Notes under the pieces: model-generated
The model's input: the letters and a program-made list of their open reading frames with translations, nothing else
What the model was told of the DNA's origin: nothing
The model's database searches: none
Assembly (NCBI RefSeq): GCF_030704535.1
Contig: NC_081812.1
Coordinates: forward strand, 15,039,001-15,103,000
Length of the DNA: 64,000 bases
From: Vitis vinifera
Taxonomy: Eukaryota; Streptophyta; Magnoliopsida; Vitales; Vitaceae
Direction: 5' to 3'
Made by a program: the position numbers and the translations under genes
Part shown: positions 30,871 through 42,300 of the stretch, one piece after another
Position numbering within the stretch: the stretch's first letter is position 1
How the letters are laid out: every line of letters starts with the position of its first letter

Positions 30871-32011
30871 ATGGCTCTGTGCTGGTGTAGTACCATGACA
30901 ATGATGTCAGGCGCATACAAGCAACCACAGAAAGGAAAGGGGATGGGGGTGGGGATGGGAATGGGGAAGGGGAAGGGGAAGGGGAAGGGGAAGGCCCAGA
31001 CAAAGCAAAGGCAGAGCAGAGGCAGTGATGGCATTGGGTTCGGGGGCAAAAGAAACGATCCTACATGGCAGTGCATCCAGGGTTGTGGAGCCTGCTGCAA
31101 GCTTGACAAGGGTCCTTCCTTCGCCACCCCTGAAGAAATCTTCGACGACCCTTCTGATGTCAAGGTTTGTTATGCCCACATCTTGTTCGATAAAATGCTG
31201 ATTTCTTGCTTTCTCCTTCGACTCTTGGTTGAGTTTTGATGCTCAGCCCCAATGTGGTTCTGTGGATTTGCCTGTTTTTGTGCTTATTTTTGACCCACAT
31301 ATATGAACGCAACATCATAAACACGCCCTAATCAATCAAATACTGGCAGCTATATCATCAAAATAATTGTGGTACAATTCGATCGTCACATTAATACTGG
31401 CATCTTTTATGTTTCTTAGCCCGATGGTGCTAGCAAGTGCATATGGATGTTTAATGGGTACTCATTTCTGTCCATTTCTCTGATTTTGATTTCATAAATT
31501 GCAGCTTTATAGAAGCATGGTAGGCCCCGATGGGTGGTGTATACACTATGAGAAAAGCACACGAACATGCTCCATTTATTCTGGTAAGCATTTGCCTGTT
31601 CTTAGCATTTATCTTTAGGAGCCTGTACCTTTAAACTCCTAACACCATGTCAGCCTTTAATCTCAGATCGTCCATATTTTTGTCGTGTGGAGCCAAATGT
31701 TTTCCAAACATTGTATGGAATTGGCAAGAAGAGATTCAACAAAGAGGCATGCAGGTTGGCCATTATCCGTTTTCTGTGGTCTTACTTGAACACTAAGAAA
31801 CAAATAACAACAAAATAAGAAGATTTAAATCTTGTTTAGCCCCTGCTAAAAAAAACAAAAAATTATTGTGTGCCACACCATCATTTTCTTGTAATATTTC
31901 AGTTTTCTTGCTTGCAGTTTCTGTGAAGATACCATCAAGGCAATTTATGGCTCTCATTCACAAGAGTTGGATAATTTTGTTCATGCAGTACGGAGCACAG
32001 ATTCTAGTTAA
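30871..32011 (+). CDS. YkgJ-type cysteine-cluster (zinc/iron-chelating) protein
   Basis: Four exons: 30871-31164, 31505-31583, 31667-31754 and 31918-32011. They give 184 residues. The Cys pattern C68-x3-C72-x2-C75-C76, then C110, C120 and C130 (in DRPYFC), and C153-x2-C156, matches the YkgJ/UPF0153 family of putative metal-binding proteins, known in bacteria and in plants. The biochemical role is not established; a metal cluster is inferred from the Cys residues. The N-terminus is basic and low in complexity: residues 21-41 are Gly-Lys and Gly-Met repeats encoded by a GGGGAA-type repeat. It might hide an organelle targeting peptide, but I cannot show this. The start ATG has a strong context (GCCATGG). 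All exon joins are in phase with GT-AG borders. Confidence 0.85.
30938..30994 (+). repeat. Coding G-rich hexamer repeat (GGGGAA/GGGGAT)n
   Basis: A purine-only repeat inside the first exon of the YkgJ-type gene encodes alternating Gly-Lys and Gly-Met. It has nine or more runs of three to five G residues, spaced by two or three bases, on the coding strand. Confidence 0.9.
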
Positions 32012-33449
32012 ACTATTTGGTTTGCCCTGTTATGAATGCTCAAGGTCATTACTATTCTTTCCTTTTTTTGGTGAAGTATGTGAGGTTGAACTGGAAGGCT
32101 TCAGTTTTGCTTGTTTTTTTTTTTTATGTGTGTCCAGTTAGTGAATTATCATACATTGACATATCATTCTAACAGGTTCTGAGCAGATTCTATTGCATCT
32201 GAGGTATAATGCATAAACTTGATTGCAAATAATCTTGGTAAGGCAGTTCTTCTTTTTAACCTGTTTCCTTTTAACATTTCATGATCAAAGAGAGTTTTCT
32301 CTGTGGCTTATGTACAGATGTGCACATATAATAGTTTCTTGACTGAAGGCTTAACTGATCATTTGTTCATCTCAATCATTAATTCCTGTTGGTCAATGGA
32401 ATCAGTTGATGTAGATTACTTCTCTCTTTCTGCATAGGGTCATTCTGTTTGCTTACTTTCAACATTAGTCTGTTAGTGTCAAACCCTGTACTGTTGTGAA
32501 ATGTGAAGGCACATAGAAGAGCCAGTGGCCAACCACTTATCAATGTGCTTTACCCCTCAAAAGGCTGGCTTTTCCATTTATAGTGAAGATGAGAACTATA
32601 TCTTTATAAACCTTCCATTTGAAACTTCTGAATGATTGGAGCCCCTAAACTTGAATCTTTTACATTACTCTTCAAAATACTTACTTGTGCTTATGGGACA
32701 GGATTGGCAATTTTTATTTGATTGCTTTTTTGCTTTTGCAGATAACTATTGTCCTGTGCTATGAAGTAGGAGAATGAAAGATTGTAATTACAATGTGGCC
32801 ACAAGCACAGAAGCAGTTAAATCCACATTTTAAAGATGGGTTATTTGGTCCTTAGCAATCTAAAAGTAGTCTTCCTTATTGATAGAAATGTAATTGAGGA
32901 TGCATTACCCCTGTCAATCACCTGAATAACAGGTTGATGGGTTGGAGTGAATCCAAAGTTGAAGCAACTGCTTGTATTTGCACTTTTTCTTTACCATCTT
33001 AGAGCATCTTATGACTTCTGTGCTTCTTTGAACTTTGTGTAGAGATGCTCAGAATTATGACCCTTTTAGTTTCCAGTAAATGCCCCAAAGAGGCTGGTAT
33101 TGACTTTTGTTGGTTAATAGTTTCATTGTAGTTGTTTTTGTTTGGATTCAGGTAGCATGGTCAAGTTTAGGGTTCAGCATATCTTTCGCTTGACTCATGG
33201 CAGCTAGCTGTGTTCAGAGGTTGGTAAGTGCAACTTGAAGACTAAGGAATTACTTTCAACCTGCCTTGAGGGCAACTACCTTCACTATTGTTGGTGACTC
33301 AAAACACAATTTTTCCTTTTAGTCTTTATGCCAGTGAACTTCAGAGGAATCTCCATTAATGGTTAAGTTGGAGAATGGAGATTACTCCAATTTAGAGGGA
33401 GAACATAGGATTGGTGATTTATATGGACGAGACTTGAAACCAACAACCA
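32012..33449. other. 3' UTR of the YkgJ-type gene and intergenic
   Basis: Non-coding DNA of ordinary composition with many T-rich stretches. It may hold 3'-UTR introns or 5'-UTR exons of the gene at 37881, but no clear exon can be pointed to. No repeat is recognised before the LINE tail at 33450. Confidence 0.45.
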
Positions 33450-36400
33450 AAGTTTTTTTTTGATAGGTAAATAAGAGTTTGTATTAGTAAAGCCTAGAAG
33501 CGGCGAAAAAAGTACACACGAAGTATGCAAACAATGCCCAAGAGCTAGGCAAAAAGGAAGATGAAAACCTTTCACCTAACTAGATAAAAGCCACTCTATA
33601 AAATCAATCATGGACAAAAAATGATCCTCTAAAATACACACTACCCCAATTCACAAAAGTGTACAAAAAAAAAAGTTTTAAAGCTTGGTCTGATCGTTCT
33701 GTGTCATTGAATATTCTCTCATTTCTTTCCTTCCATAAGGTCCACATTAAACAAAGGGGGGCAACTCTCCAAGCCTTGTCCTTTCTCCTACTCACAAAAG
33801 CACCATGTCAACCAATCAAATTTCTTTTCATTGAGGAGTGTAGGACCCATTGCACATCAAATAAAGAGAAAAGCAAGCTTCATAGCATTGTAGCCTTCTT
33901 ACAAAATAGGATCAAGTGGTCATTGGTTTCCTCTTCCATTTTACACAAGTAACACCTATTTGGCATATTCCAACCCCTTCTTTTGAGTTGATCAATGGTC
34001 AAGATTTTGTTCCAAGATGCTTCCCAAGCAAAAAGGCTTACCCTCATTGGAGCCCAAGACCTCCAAATAATACTCCAAGGAAAAGGGTCATTAGAGGCTC
34101 TTGTGAAGGAACGGTAGAGTGATTTGATAGAAAATGAGTCGTTCTTACTATTCTTCCAACTCAAGACATCTTCCACATCTCTATTCAAAACCAAAGGATG
34201 CAATTTTCAGAACCATCCCTTTGCCTCTTCCATTTCCCAATCATTAAAGTGTCTTGAAAACAAAGGATTCTAGCTACCCACCTCCCCGCTCTCCTCCCAA
34301 GCATCAAACACCCACTCATCCTTGTTGACAGCCAACATGAACAAATTAGGGAAATCATCTTTCAACGTTTGGTCCTCACACCACAAATCCTTCCAAAATT
34401 TGACCTTCTTCCCATTCCCTACGGGGTCTAGAGCGAATACTTTTCCCAATCTTTTCTAATAGCTTTCCACACTCCCACACCATAGGCTCCCCTCGCTTCT
34501 CTCGAACACCAACCTCCTTTCTCTACCCCAAATTTGTCTATGATGACTTGTTTCCACAAGGAATCTCTCTCTACAACAAATCACCAACTCCACTTCCCAA
34601 GTAAGGCTTTGTTTAGGGTCACAAGGCTGTGAATACCTAAGCCTCCTTGCCTCATATCAGCATAAACTGAACCCCAATTCACCAAGTGCGGTTTTTTTTC
34701 CAAAGCACTACCGCCCCACAAGAGGTCTCTTTGAATCTTTTCAAGTCTTGTACACACCTTCTGTGGAATGACAAAAAGTAAATTGGGAGACTTGAAAGAG
34801 TGCTTTTTATCAAAGTAAACCTCTCCCCTTAGAGAGATGTTGCCTCTTCCACAAGGACAAACATTTTTTGAATCTCTCTTCTACTACATCCCACACCCTT
34901 GATGATTTGAAAGGGGCACCCAAGGGAAGACCCAAATAAGAAGTAGGAAGCTTCCCAACTCTACACCCCATCATCAAAACAATATTCTCTAAAGAATCAA
35001 TCCTTCCTACAAGGATAACCTCACTTTTATCCCTGTTCACTTTTAAACCAAAAATTGCCTCGAATCATAAGAACACCCAACTCTAGTATCTTAGCTACTC
35101 ACTATTGGCCACTCCTCGCAAAATAATAGTGTGTTGTTAGCAAATAGAAGATGGAGTAGATCCCTTCCTATTCCACTACTACTTCCTACCTTAAACCTCT
35201 CGATGAAACCCCCATTTCTGGCTCTGAACAACAGCTGGCTGAAAGCCTCCATGACTAAAATGAAGAGATAAGGAGATAACGGGTCACCTTGTTTTAAACT
35301 CCTAGTGTTGTGAAAAAAGCCTGAAGGGGTTCCATTAATTAAAACTGAGAAATTAGTTATGGAGATGCACCACCTAATCCAATTAATCCATCTATGCCCA
35401 AACCTCATCTTGGACATAACTAATAGAAGGTAGTCCCAATTGACATGATCAAACGGCTTTTCAATGTCTAATTTTAGAAGGAAACTAGAGAAATTACCTT
35501 CAACTTGGAGTGTATAGCCTCATTTGCAATGAGCGCGACATCCAGAATCTGCCTATCCTGAATAAAGGCATGCTGGAACTTTGAAACCACCTCCCTCACA
35601 GCTAGTTTCAGCCTATTTTCCAAGACTTTGGCGAGCAACTCGTAAAGACTCCCAACTAAACTGATCGATCTGAAATCTTTCAACTCTTCCACACCCCCTT
35701 TTCCTCTCCTTTTTGGGATCAAAACGAGAAAAGTGGAGTTTAGACTCCTCTAAAAAGTGTCAAGCCGGAAAAAGTCACCAAAAAAGGGCCATAATCTCAT
35801 CTTTGGTAAATTCCCAAGAAAATTGCCAAAATGCCATGGTGAAGCCATCTATGCTAGACGTTTTATCATTGGAGAGGCTGCACAAGGCTTCGAACACTTC
35901 TTCTTCTAAGAAAGGCACCTCTAAACTTCTGGACCTTTTTGTCCCCATAACATGAAACTGTAAATCCTCAATTCGCTGTCTCCAATCCTGATTTTCCAAT
36001 AACAAAGTCTGATAAGCCCTACACATCCCAGACTTGATATCTTCCTCATCATTAAGAGTGACCCCATTAATTTTTACCTTGGATAAAAAATTCCTTCTCG
36101 CTGGCCATCTTATGAAAAAACCTGGTATTCTTGTCTCCCTTCTTTAACCAGGTTTCCCTTGATTTTTGTCTCCAAGAAGTTTCTTCCATTAAAACATAAT
36201 TCTTGTATTCTTCCAAATCCCCCATTTGAGCCTCTGCTTCCTCAAAAGATAAGGGATTAACACTCTCCTTGGAATCCGAGAATTGAATTTAAGAGAGAGC
36301 TTCTGATTTTCTAACAAAGACATTACCAAAAACTTCTTTATTCCATCTTCTTAGATCCCTTTTAAGAGCTTTCAACTTCTTAACAAGGCAATGGTTGTTA

Positions 36401-37050
36401 GATCCTGCAACTGAGTACCCGGTCCACCACTCTCTCACTAGCTCTTTGAACCTGAACCCATCTAACATAAGCCACACATTCTCAAAGCAAAAAGGAGTTT
36501 TGCCTTTTTTAACCCCTCCACCTTTCAAAGAAATGGTGCAATGATCAGAGACAATTATAGGGAGAGCACATTGAAAGACACCCGCACTCTAACTCCAAGA
36601 GATCCAAAAAATCAGGATGCCTCCTGAAGCACCCCTAGCATCAACTGCACCTTAGTCCATAAACCTTTTAGCACCCAAGCTTTTCACCACCTTTAACAAC
36701 ATCTCTTGCACCTTTGTTTCTAAAAAACAAACCAAATATGCCTTCTGAGATCTAACCACCGACTTAATCATCCTCCTTTTCTCCTTGTCGTTGAGCCCTC
36801 TAACATTTCAAGAGAGGATTTTGATTTTTATCAATCCACTAGAATCAGTTCCCAATTGTTCTTACTGCTCCTATTCACAAGCACAGGCTCTCCATAGCTA
36901 ACTGTGCAATTTGATCTCTTAAGTTTCCTTTTAGAGTGTGATGTGGACACTGCTTTCTTCCTCCTCCCTCTACAAGGGGTCCCCCCCACTAGTCGTCTTC
37001 TTCAACTTCTTCAAAAGTAAAACAATTTTTTCTTTGCACCCCTCAACCGG
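33450..37050 (-). mobile_element. 5'-truncated, internally deleted L1-type LINE
   Basis: Read on the minus strand from about 37050 down: a basic ORF1 C-terminus (KRKLKRSNCTVSYG), then the ORF2 endonuclease start near 36836 (a decayed N-V-R-G-L-N-D-K-E-K-R motif). Most of the endonuclease is then deleted, around 36600-36640. Reverse transcriptase blocks follow: DFRSISLVGSLYELLAKVLE near 35650, the RQILDVALIANEAIHSKLK block near 35540, RSLKQGDPLSPYLFILVMEA near 35290, and LLFANNTLLFC near 35130, where the catalytic Asp pair has become Asn-Asn. A zinc-knuckle-like RVT region lies near 34000 and a tail near 33450-33470 (GATAGGTAA then T run). There are many frame breaks. It separates the YkgJ-type gene from the gene at 37881. 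Confidence 0.85.
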
Positions 37051-37880
37051 CATTCCCAATTATTATTATTATTATTTAATTATGTTGATGATAGTGTAGA
37101 TTTGTTAATTCCTTTTTCCAGGAGGAAATGTAGATACCTGCCAAATGTAGGCGGAACTAAGAGAAATCCGTAAATGATGCATTATGCCATATTTCTGAAA
37201 CAATAGTTGGAGAGAACAACCTATCAAGTGAAGTGGATTAGAGCCATGTAATGGAAGCATATCAAGATATTTATGTTAAGCATTTTCTGTTTGCCTTTGC
37301 TATGGATATTCTGTCAAAGATAAAGACACCCTGCACCACAGCTGGTAGGTCGGTGCCTATGTCACCTCCTTTTGGGTCTCTGCAGTCTGCCATAATCCCA
37401 GATAAATGCCTCACGCCTTATAATTTTGCATGTACCATTTAAGTTGGTATTAGGGGCTTCTAGAGGTAGGAGATTAACTTTGCTTAAGAAGGCATCCTGG
37501 GGATAGACAGTGTCTAAAAGGGAGCAGTGCCCTCTTATCAACGACAAAATGGATGGATATCTGAAAACAAATCACTAGGATTTTCTGGAAACCAATTTAG
37601 CCGCGCCCTTCTCCCTAAGATGCCCCACCTTTTCTCTACTTTTGTACCAAAAAGAGATTCTGTTAAAGAAGGTTGGCTAGGCATGTAGGTTATCAGAATT
37701 TTATCTTCATACACAGATTTTCCAGAGGAATGGAATCTCTGATTATTCGCTGGATAGTGGGACACTGAAACAGCATTTCTTGATTCTCTTCAACTTTAAA
37801 ATGCCTTTTCTAGGAACAACACTCGTTGCCAAGAATCTCTGTGATCTGAAGCAAGTGTGGGAGCTGAAGCTCAGTCTGCA
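37051..37880. other. Intergenic / leader of the next gene
   Basis: It begins with a TTA/ATT trinucleotide run (37058-37077). The remaining DNA has only short frames and probably includes the promoter and 5' UTR of the gene at 37881. No TATA box is obvious. Confidence 0.4.
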
Positions 37881-38609
37881 ATGGCAAGCTTTGCTGTTGG
37901 CTTTTACGACCGGGAATTCAACAACTATGATGCCATTGCATATGGTCTCAGTCGTGATATTGTTGGCGTCTATGAAAAACCTCTTCATCTAATATTAGAT
38001 GCAATATTTTATTATCCTCATCCTGTTTCAGACTCTGACTCTCCCCCTCAAGAGAGGTCTGGTTATGGTTCCATATTTTGGCCCCAAGAAGTGGAAGAGC
38101 ATGATCTTACAAACAGAGCAGCTTTGGGCGATGATGAGGAAAAGCAACAGCCTTACAATGGCGGTTCAAATTGGCTGAGTGAATATGACCCATCTATATA
38201 TCAATGCTGGGGAAAGGATTTCCAGTTCTGTGGACGGGGCACCGATGACAATGGGTATAGTGGTGGATTGGAGAAGACTGAGGACTCCTACCACGGTGGA
38301 GAAGAGTATGACAGCTACTACAAAGAGGTGGAAAAGCAGCCTGCTTATGATAATTACGGTCCTTGGTCTAGTTATGGGTCCTTGTTTGGATGTGGTGCAG
38401 AGGAAGATTTTTACGAATCTAACTGGCAAGAACCGAAACTCACACAAAGCTTTCCAGATGAATTGGGAATTTATCAAGGCATCTTTGGTTACCGGCCTTG
38501 TTTCTTCCAGAAAGACCAGAAAAACTATGGTGAACAGGAAGCTTACGACCATGGGAATCCATGGAAGGGAACTGCTGATTATCTTTTTGGAAATTCATTT
38601 AGGTGGTGA
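37881..38609 (+). CDS. Acidic Tyr/Gly-rich protein of unknown function
   Basis: An open frame of 242 residues from the first in-frame ATG at 37881 (MASFAVGFYDREFNNYDAIA). The frame is open a little further upstream but without another ATG. The product is strongly acidic and rich in Tyr, Gly, Asp and Glu in the second half (for example EDSYHGGEEYDSYYKE), with scattered Trp and Cys. It has no signal peptide or membrane span. I do not recognise a catalytic domain; the composition suggests a largely disordered protein. It resembles in style a group of plant proteins with acidic Tyr-rich repeats, but I cannot name one with confidence. The AATAAA at 38895 fits as its poly(A) signal. An upstream coding exon cannot be excluded. 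Confidence 0.65.
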   Translation: MASFAVGFYDREFNNYDAIAYGLSRDIVGVYEKPLHLILDAIFYYPHPVSDSDSPPQERSGYGSIFWPQEVEEHDLTNRAALGDDEEKQQPYNGGSNWLSEYDPSIYQCWGKDFQFCGRGTDDNGYSGGLEKTEDSYHGGEEYDSYYKEVEKQPAYDNYGPWSSYGSLFGCGAEEDFYESNWQEPKLTQSFPDELGIYQGIFGYRPCFFQKDQKNYGEQEAYDHGNPWKGTADYLFGNSFRW

Positions 38610-38894
38610 ATCAGTGTACAAGGGAGCTAATGGAGATCTGAAGCACACCTCTCGAAGCTGTACTGCAAGAACTCAGGAGTCCAGGCATGATAAGTGATCA
38701 TGTGTAAGGGTTGTTTCAACATGTGAATTTAGGGCCTCTACTTTATGGGGTTAGAGTGATGTTAACTGATTCCTCTTTTTTTTTTTTCTTTTTTTTTTTT
38801 TACTCGTATGCTTTTCTTCGTCTTCCAAAAAATAAATCAGTTGAATGCATTTTCCAAGCATGTGATCACCGAGAGGACGCCTGGAGATTAAATC

Positions 38895-38900
38895 AATAAA
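38895..38900 (+). terminator. Poly(A) signal AATAAA of the gene at 37881
   Basis: A canonical hexamer about 290 bases after the stop codon, on the same strand. A T-rich run at 38776-38801 lies between. It is a likely but unproven 3'-end signal. Confidence 0.5.
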
Positions 38901-39329
38901 ATCATGTACAATTACTAGTGTTCCTGTGGAATCAAAACTAATTATCAAATTCCACCAATCTCTATTTGTAATGCAAGCATCCCTATGGACGAGACAGGTT
39001 CAACGCTGGTTGGTGTCATCATGGACCATGAACCGTTTGGGTGATTGGCATGGGCCTTAAATCAATTAGCTTCCCACATATCATACCAGCTCTAAATCAT
39101 TTAGACACCCCTCTACAATGAGGCAGCCTAATTTTTTCCAGGATCTACATCCAGAAACTGCAAAATGCATAGTAGTTTTTGGCTTTCTTTCAGAAGAGAG
39201 CTACCCTCTTATTTGTTGATGTCTGGTCACGTGTTGTCCTCTTCTTCCAACGGAACAAAATTAGCCAGGCCCAACTTGCTGTACAAGTAGTAGGAGGTTG
39301 TGAAGCAACATAAGATGCCACTTATCATA
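38901..39329. other. Space between two convergent genes
   Basis: The gene at 37881 and the minus-strand gene ending at 39330 converge here. The segment must hold the 3' UTR of the latter. No other feature is seen. Confidence 0.5.
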
Positions 39330-42300
39330 TTACAGTGCCAATTCATCCTCAATGTCATCACCATCTTCAAAAAGCTTCAGAAACCGAGCCTGATCTTGCT
39401 CCCTCTTCCTCTTTTGCCAGTACTTATACACAGCCACAACTGCTAAAACAGATACAATTGAAACCAAAGCACTGACCATTATCACTAGAACGAGATGCAC
39501 TCCCTTTCCTCCATCATGTGAGCCAGTAGTGTGGTCAGAAGCTACAAAAACAAGGGAACATAATCAGACGAGATAAACATGTTTTGAGTTCAAAAACAGA
39601 GTCAAACACCAACCATTGCAAATCAAAGTGTTAAAGAAAGTTTCAAGTCCTACACCCTCAACCATTAGAATGATCTAGAAGATGAATAGAATCATTCAGT
39701 TTAACAAAAACGGGAGGAACCAAGAAGCAAACAAGCATCAAAGCATCTTAAGGTAGCACATGAATGTGAACTAAAAACAGTATGATCTGAGAATATGCAT
39801 CTTAAAATGGGGACTTACGGACTTAATTAAAAACTGGTGGCTGGGAGAGGATTTCAAGGTTCTTTTAGCTTTGTTCTTACCTCTAAATTCAAACCCCTTG
39901 AAGGGAGATCTAAATGTTTGGAACAAAGAGGTGCTTGGGAATGCAACACCTTGGATGACAAGTACCTTAGATCAAATTGGTTTTTAGGATTCAAAGAAGA
40001 GGGAAGCTTTTCTCTCTATCAAGGTTGAGACTAGAAGAGTGGCAGTCAAAGAAATATAATCGGTGGGCCTGTTTGAAAGAAACTGATGCAACAAGCAAGA
40101 AAGAAAAATATGTCTAACCCAAGAAAGTCTAGAATCCACCAAAGGAATTCTCAAGAAGAGATTTCTATTAACTGAAAATTTAGAACAAAAGGCAAAAGAT
40201 CTTTTTCCATCATTTTTCCCAATAACCCTTTAATGTCTTCACAACTTCCAACTTTTAGAAAATGAAAACTCATAAATATCTAATATAAGTAACCAAGTAC
40301 TACAAGTCTCAAGTTTCCTAGGTGATTTAGTTTCTGACACAGGACAGCTAGTCCCAAGAATATAGTCAAGTTTTCCTAGGTAATTTAAATAATATTCTGA
40401 AACTTGTTTGACTATTTTCTTTGGACTAATTGTCCTGTGTCAAAAATTGCTTAGATATATAGAAGTCAAGAATTGTGGTTGGATAATGGAGATAAGACAG
40501 ATAAGAATACTAATTTTTTCACAAAATGGAACATGTGCTAAAGAGAAGGAATAACATTGGCCAAATAACAGGGCATGGCGTAGGGCTCATGAAGGACTCT
40601 AAGATTAAGGAGGGGGTGTCAAACTTCTTTCAAAGTCTTTTTTCTAATTTGACAATTCAAACTTCAGGCTTCTATCCTTTCAAAGCCTGACCTCCCTAGA
40701 GTAAGAGTGTGTTTAATAGTATTTCTATTCGAAGTGTTTCCTCTAAAAATGTTTTTGGGGGAATCACCATCAAATACTTATCTAGGAAGCACTACAAGTG
40801 ATTTTTCAACTTTTAAAAGGGTTTTTAAAATTTTTCCAAACTCCTGAATTTTCTTAAAAAACACTTTATGCTAGAAGTGCTATTTAAAAGCACTACCACA
40901 TGGAGTCTAAATCTCTTTGAATTTTCTCAAGCCTTAACTTGACTTCTCTTGAAATACTAAACAATGATATAAAAATATGGGCAAGTTGGATAATTTGTTC
41001 CAGATCAAAATAAGCCTTCCCTTTTAAAGAAATATTGTCTTTCCATATCAACAACCTTTTGTAAAACAACACTTCTATCTCATCCCAAACCGCCATTGAT
41101 TTAAAAGGAGCGTCCAATGGAAGGCCCAGATAAGGAGATGGAAGCTCTCCTACCCTGCAACCCCATTCATGGGACAACTCCTCCCATGTTATCCACCCTT
41201 CCAATTGGAATCACCTCATTCTTTTTTAAGTTAATTTTAGACTTGATGTGGCTTCAAACCACATCAACCAGTTTAAATAGATCAATTGATCTTGAGAAGT
41301 CTCACAAAAAGAAAGGGTGTCATTTGCAAACAACAAATAGGACACCACCTCCCCCTTGTCACCTCTCCACATGAAATGCAAGCGTTTTTAGCAAATCCCC
41401 ATTATCATTTTAATCATCATTTTCCTAAACTACTCCCAAGATGCTAGTGCTCATTCAAGGAACTGTCCTAAAGATCATTAAAGAAACTATCCCCAGACAT
41501 TCAATTTAGCCATACAACTTCATGCTCATTTGTTTCTTAATGATACGTGCATTTGGATGTTCCAAAAATGGACAAGTCCATTTTGTACTCCTAATACATT
41601 TTATGGCACAAAAACATTACCTTGATGGAGTTGTTATGCGAAATGAGGCAAAATTGACATATGATGGAATAAATCTCTCTTCACAAATTGCACAACAAAT
41701 TTTCCAAGTTCCCCAAAAGCCCCCACACTGACCTACTAATATGACAAATCAGCTTTAGAATGCATTGTCTAGATTAATAACATGAATTAATATAAATGAG
41801 TCTCAATGAGTGTTTGAGGCTTTCACTAGTGAGATGTCTAGAGGAGGAAGAAGATGGTTTACTGTGGAGTCCAAAGCTTTTGAACTTGTGATTGATGAAG
41901 TAGGAGGCAAGCTGAAAGGATGCATTTGGGAGAGATGTAAAGGGATATCATCTTGGATCAGATTTGGAGATGCAAGTCTCAGCAGTTTGTTGGTAGGAGT
42001 GGAGTCCTGCTGTAGAGATAGAGTTGATAGAAATTGGTCTTTCGCATGGGAGGAGGAGGGAAAGAATTATAGATTGGAGCGTTGTACAAATGAGGCGGGA
42101 AGATTTATTCTCTGTTCTGTTCGTGATTTAGAGGCAAAAAGATTTTGCTTAATTTTTCCAAAAGGGAAGAGGTTATCTAGAGGGTGGAATATCTTGGCTG
42201 AGAAGCTGAGAGAGGTTGGGGTAGCTCCATCTGGAGGATTAAAGGACCCTCCTTCTCTTGAGGTGCTGAAGAAGGAAAAGGAGTTTGATCAAAGGACATA

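Noticed and set aside
33450-37050. A minus-strand multi-exon host gene
   Set aside because: All the frames there are pieces of LINE ORF1 and ORF2 with catalytic changes and many stops; they do not follow GT-AG borders.
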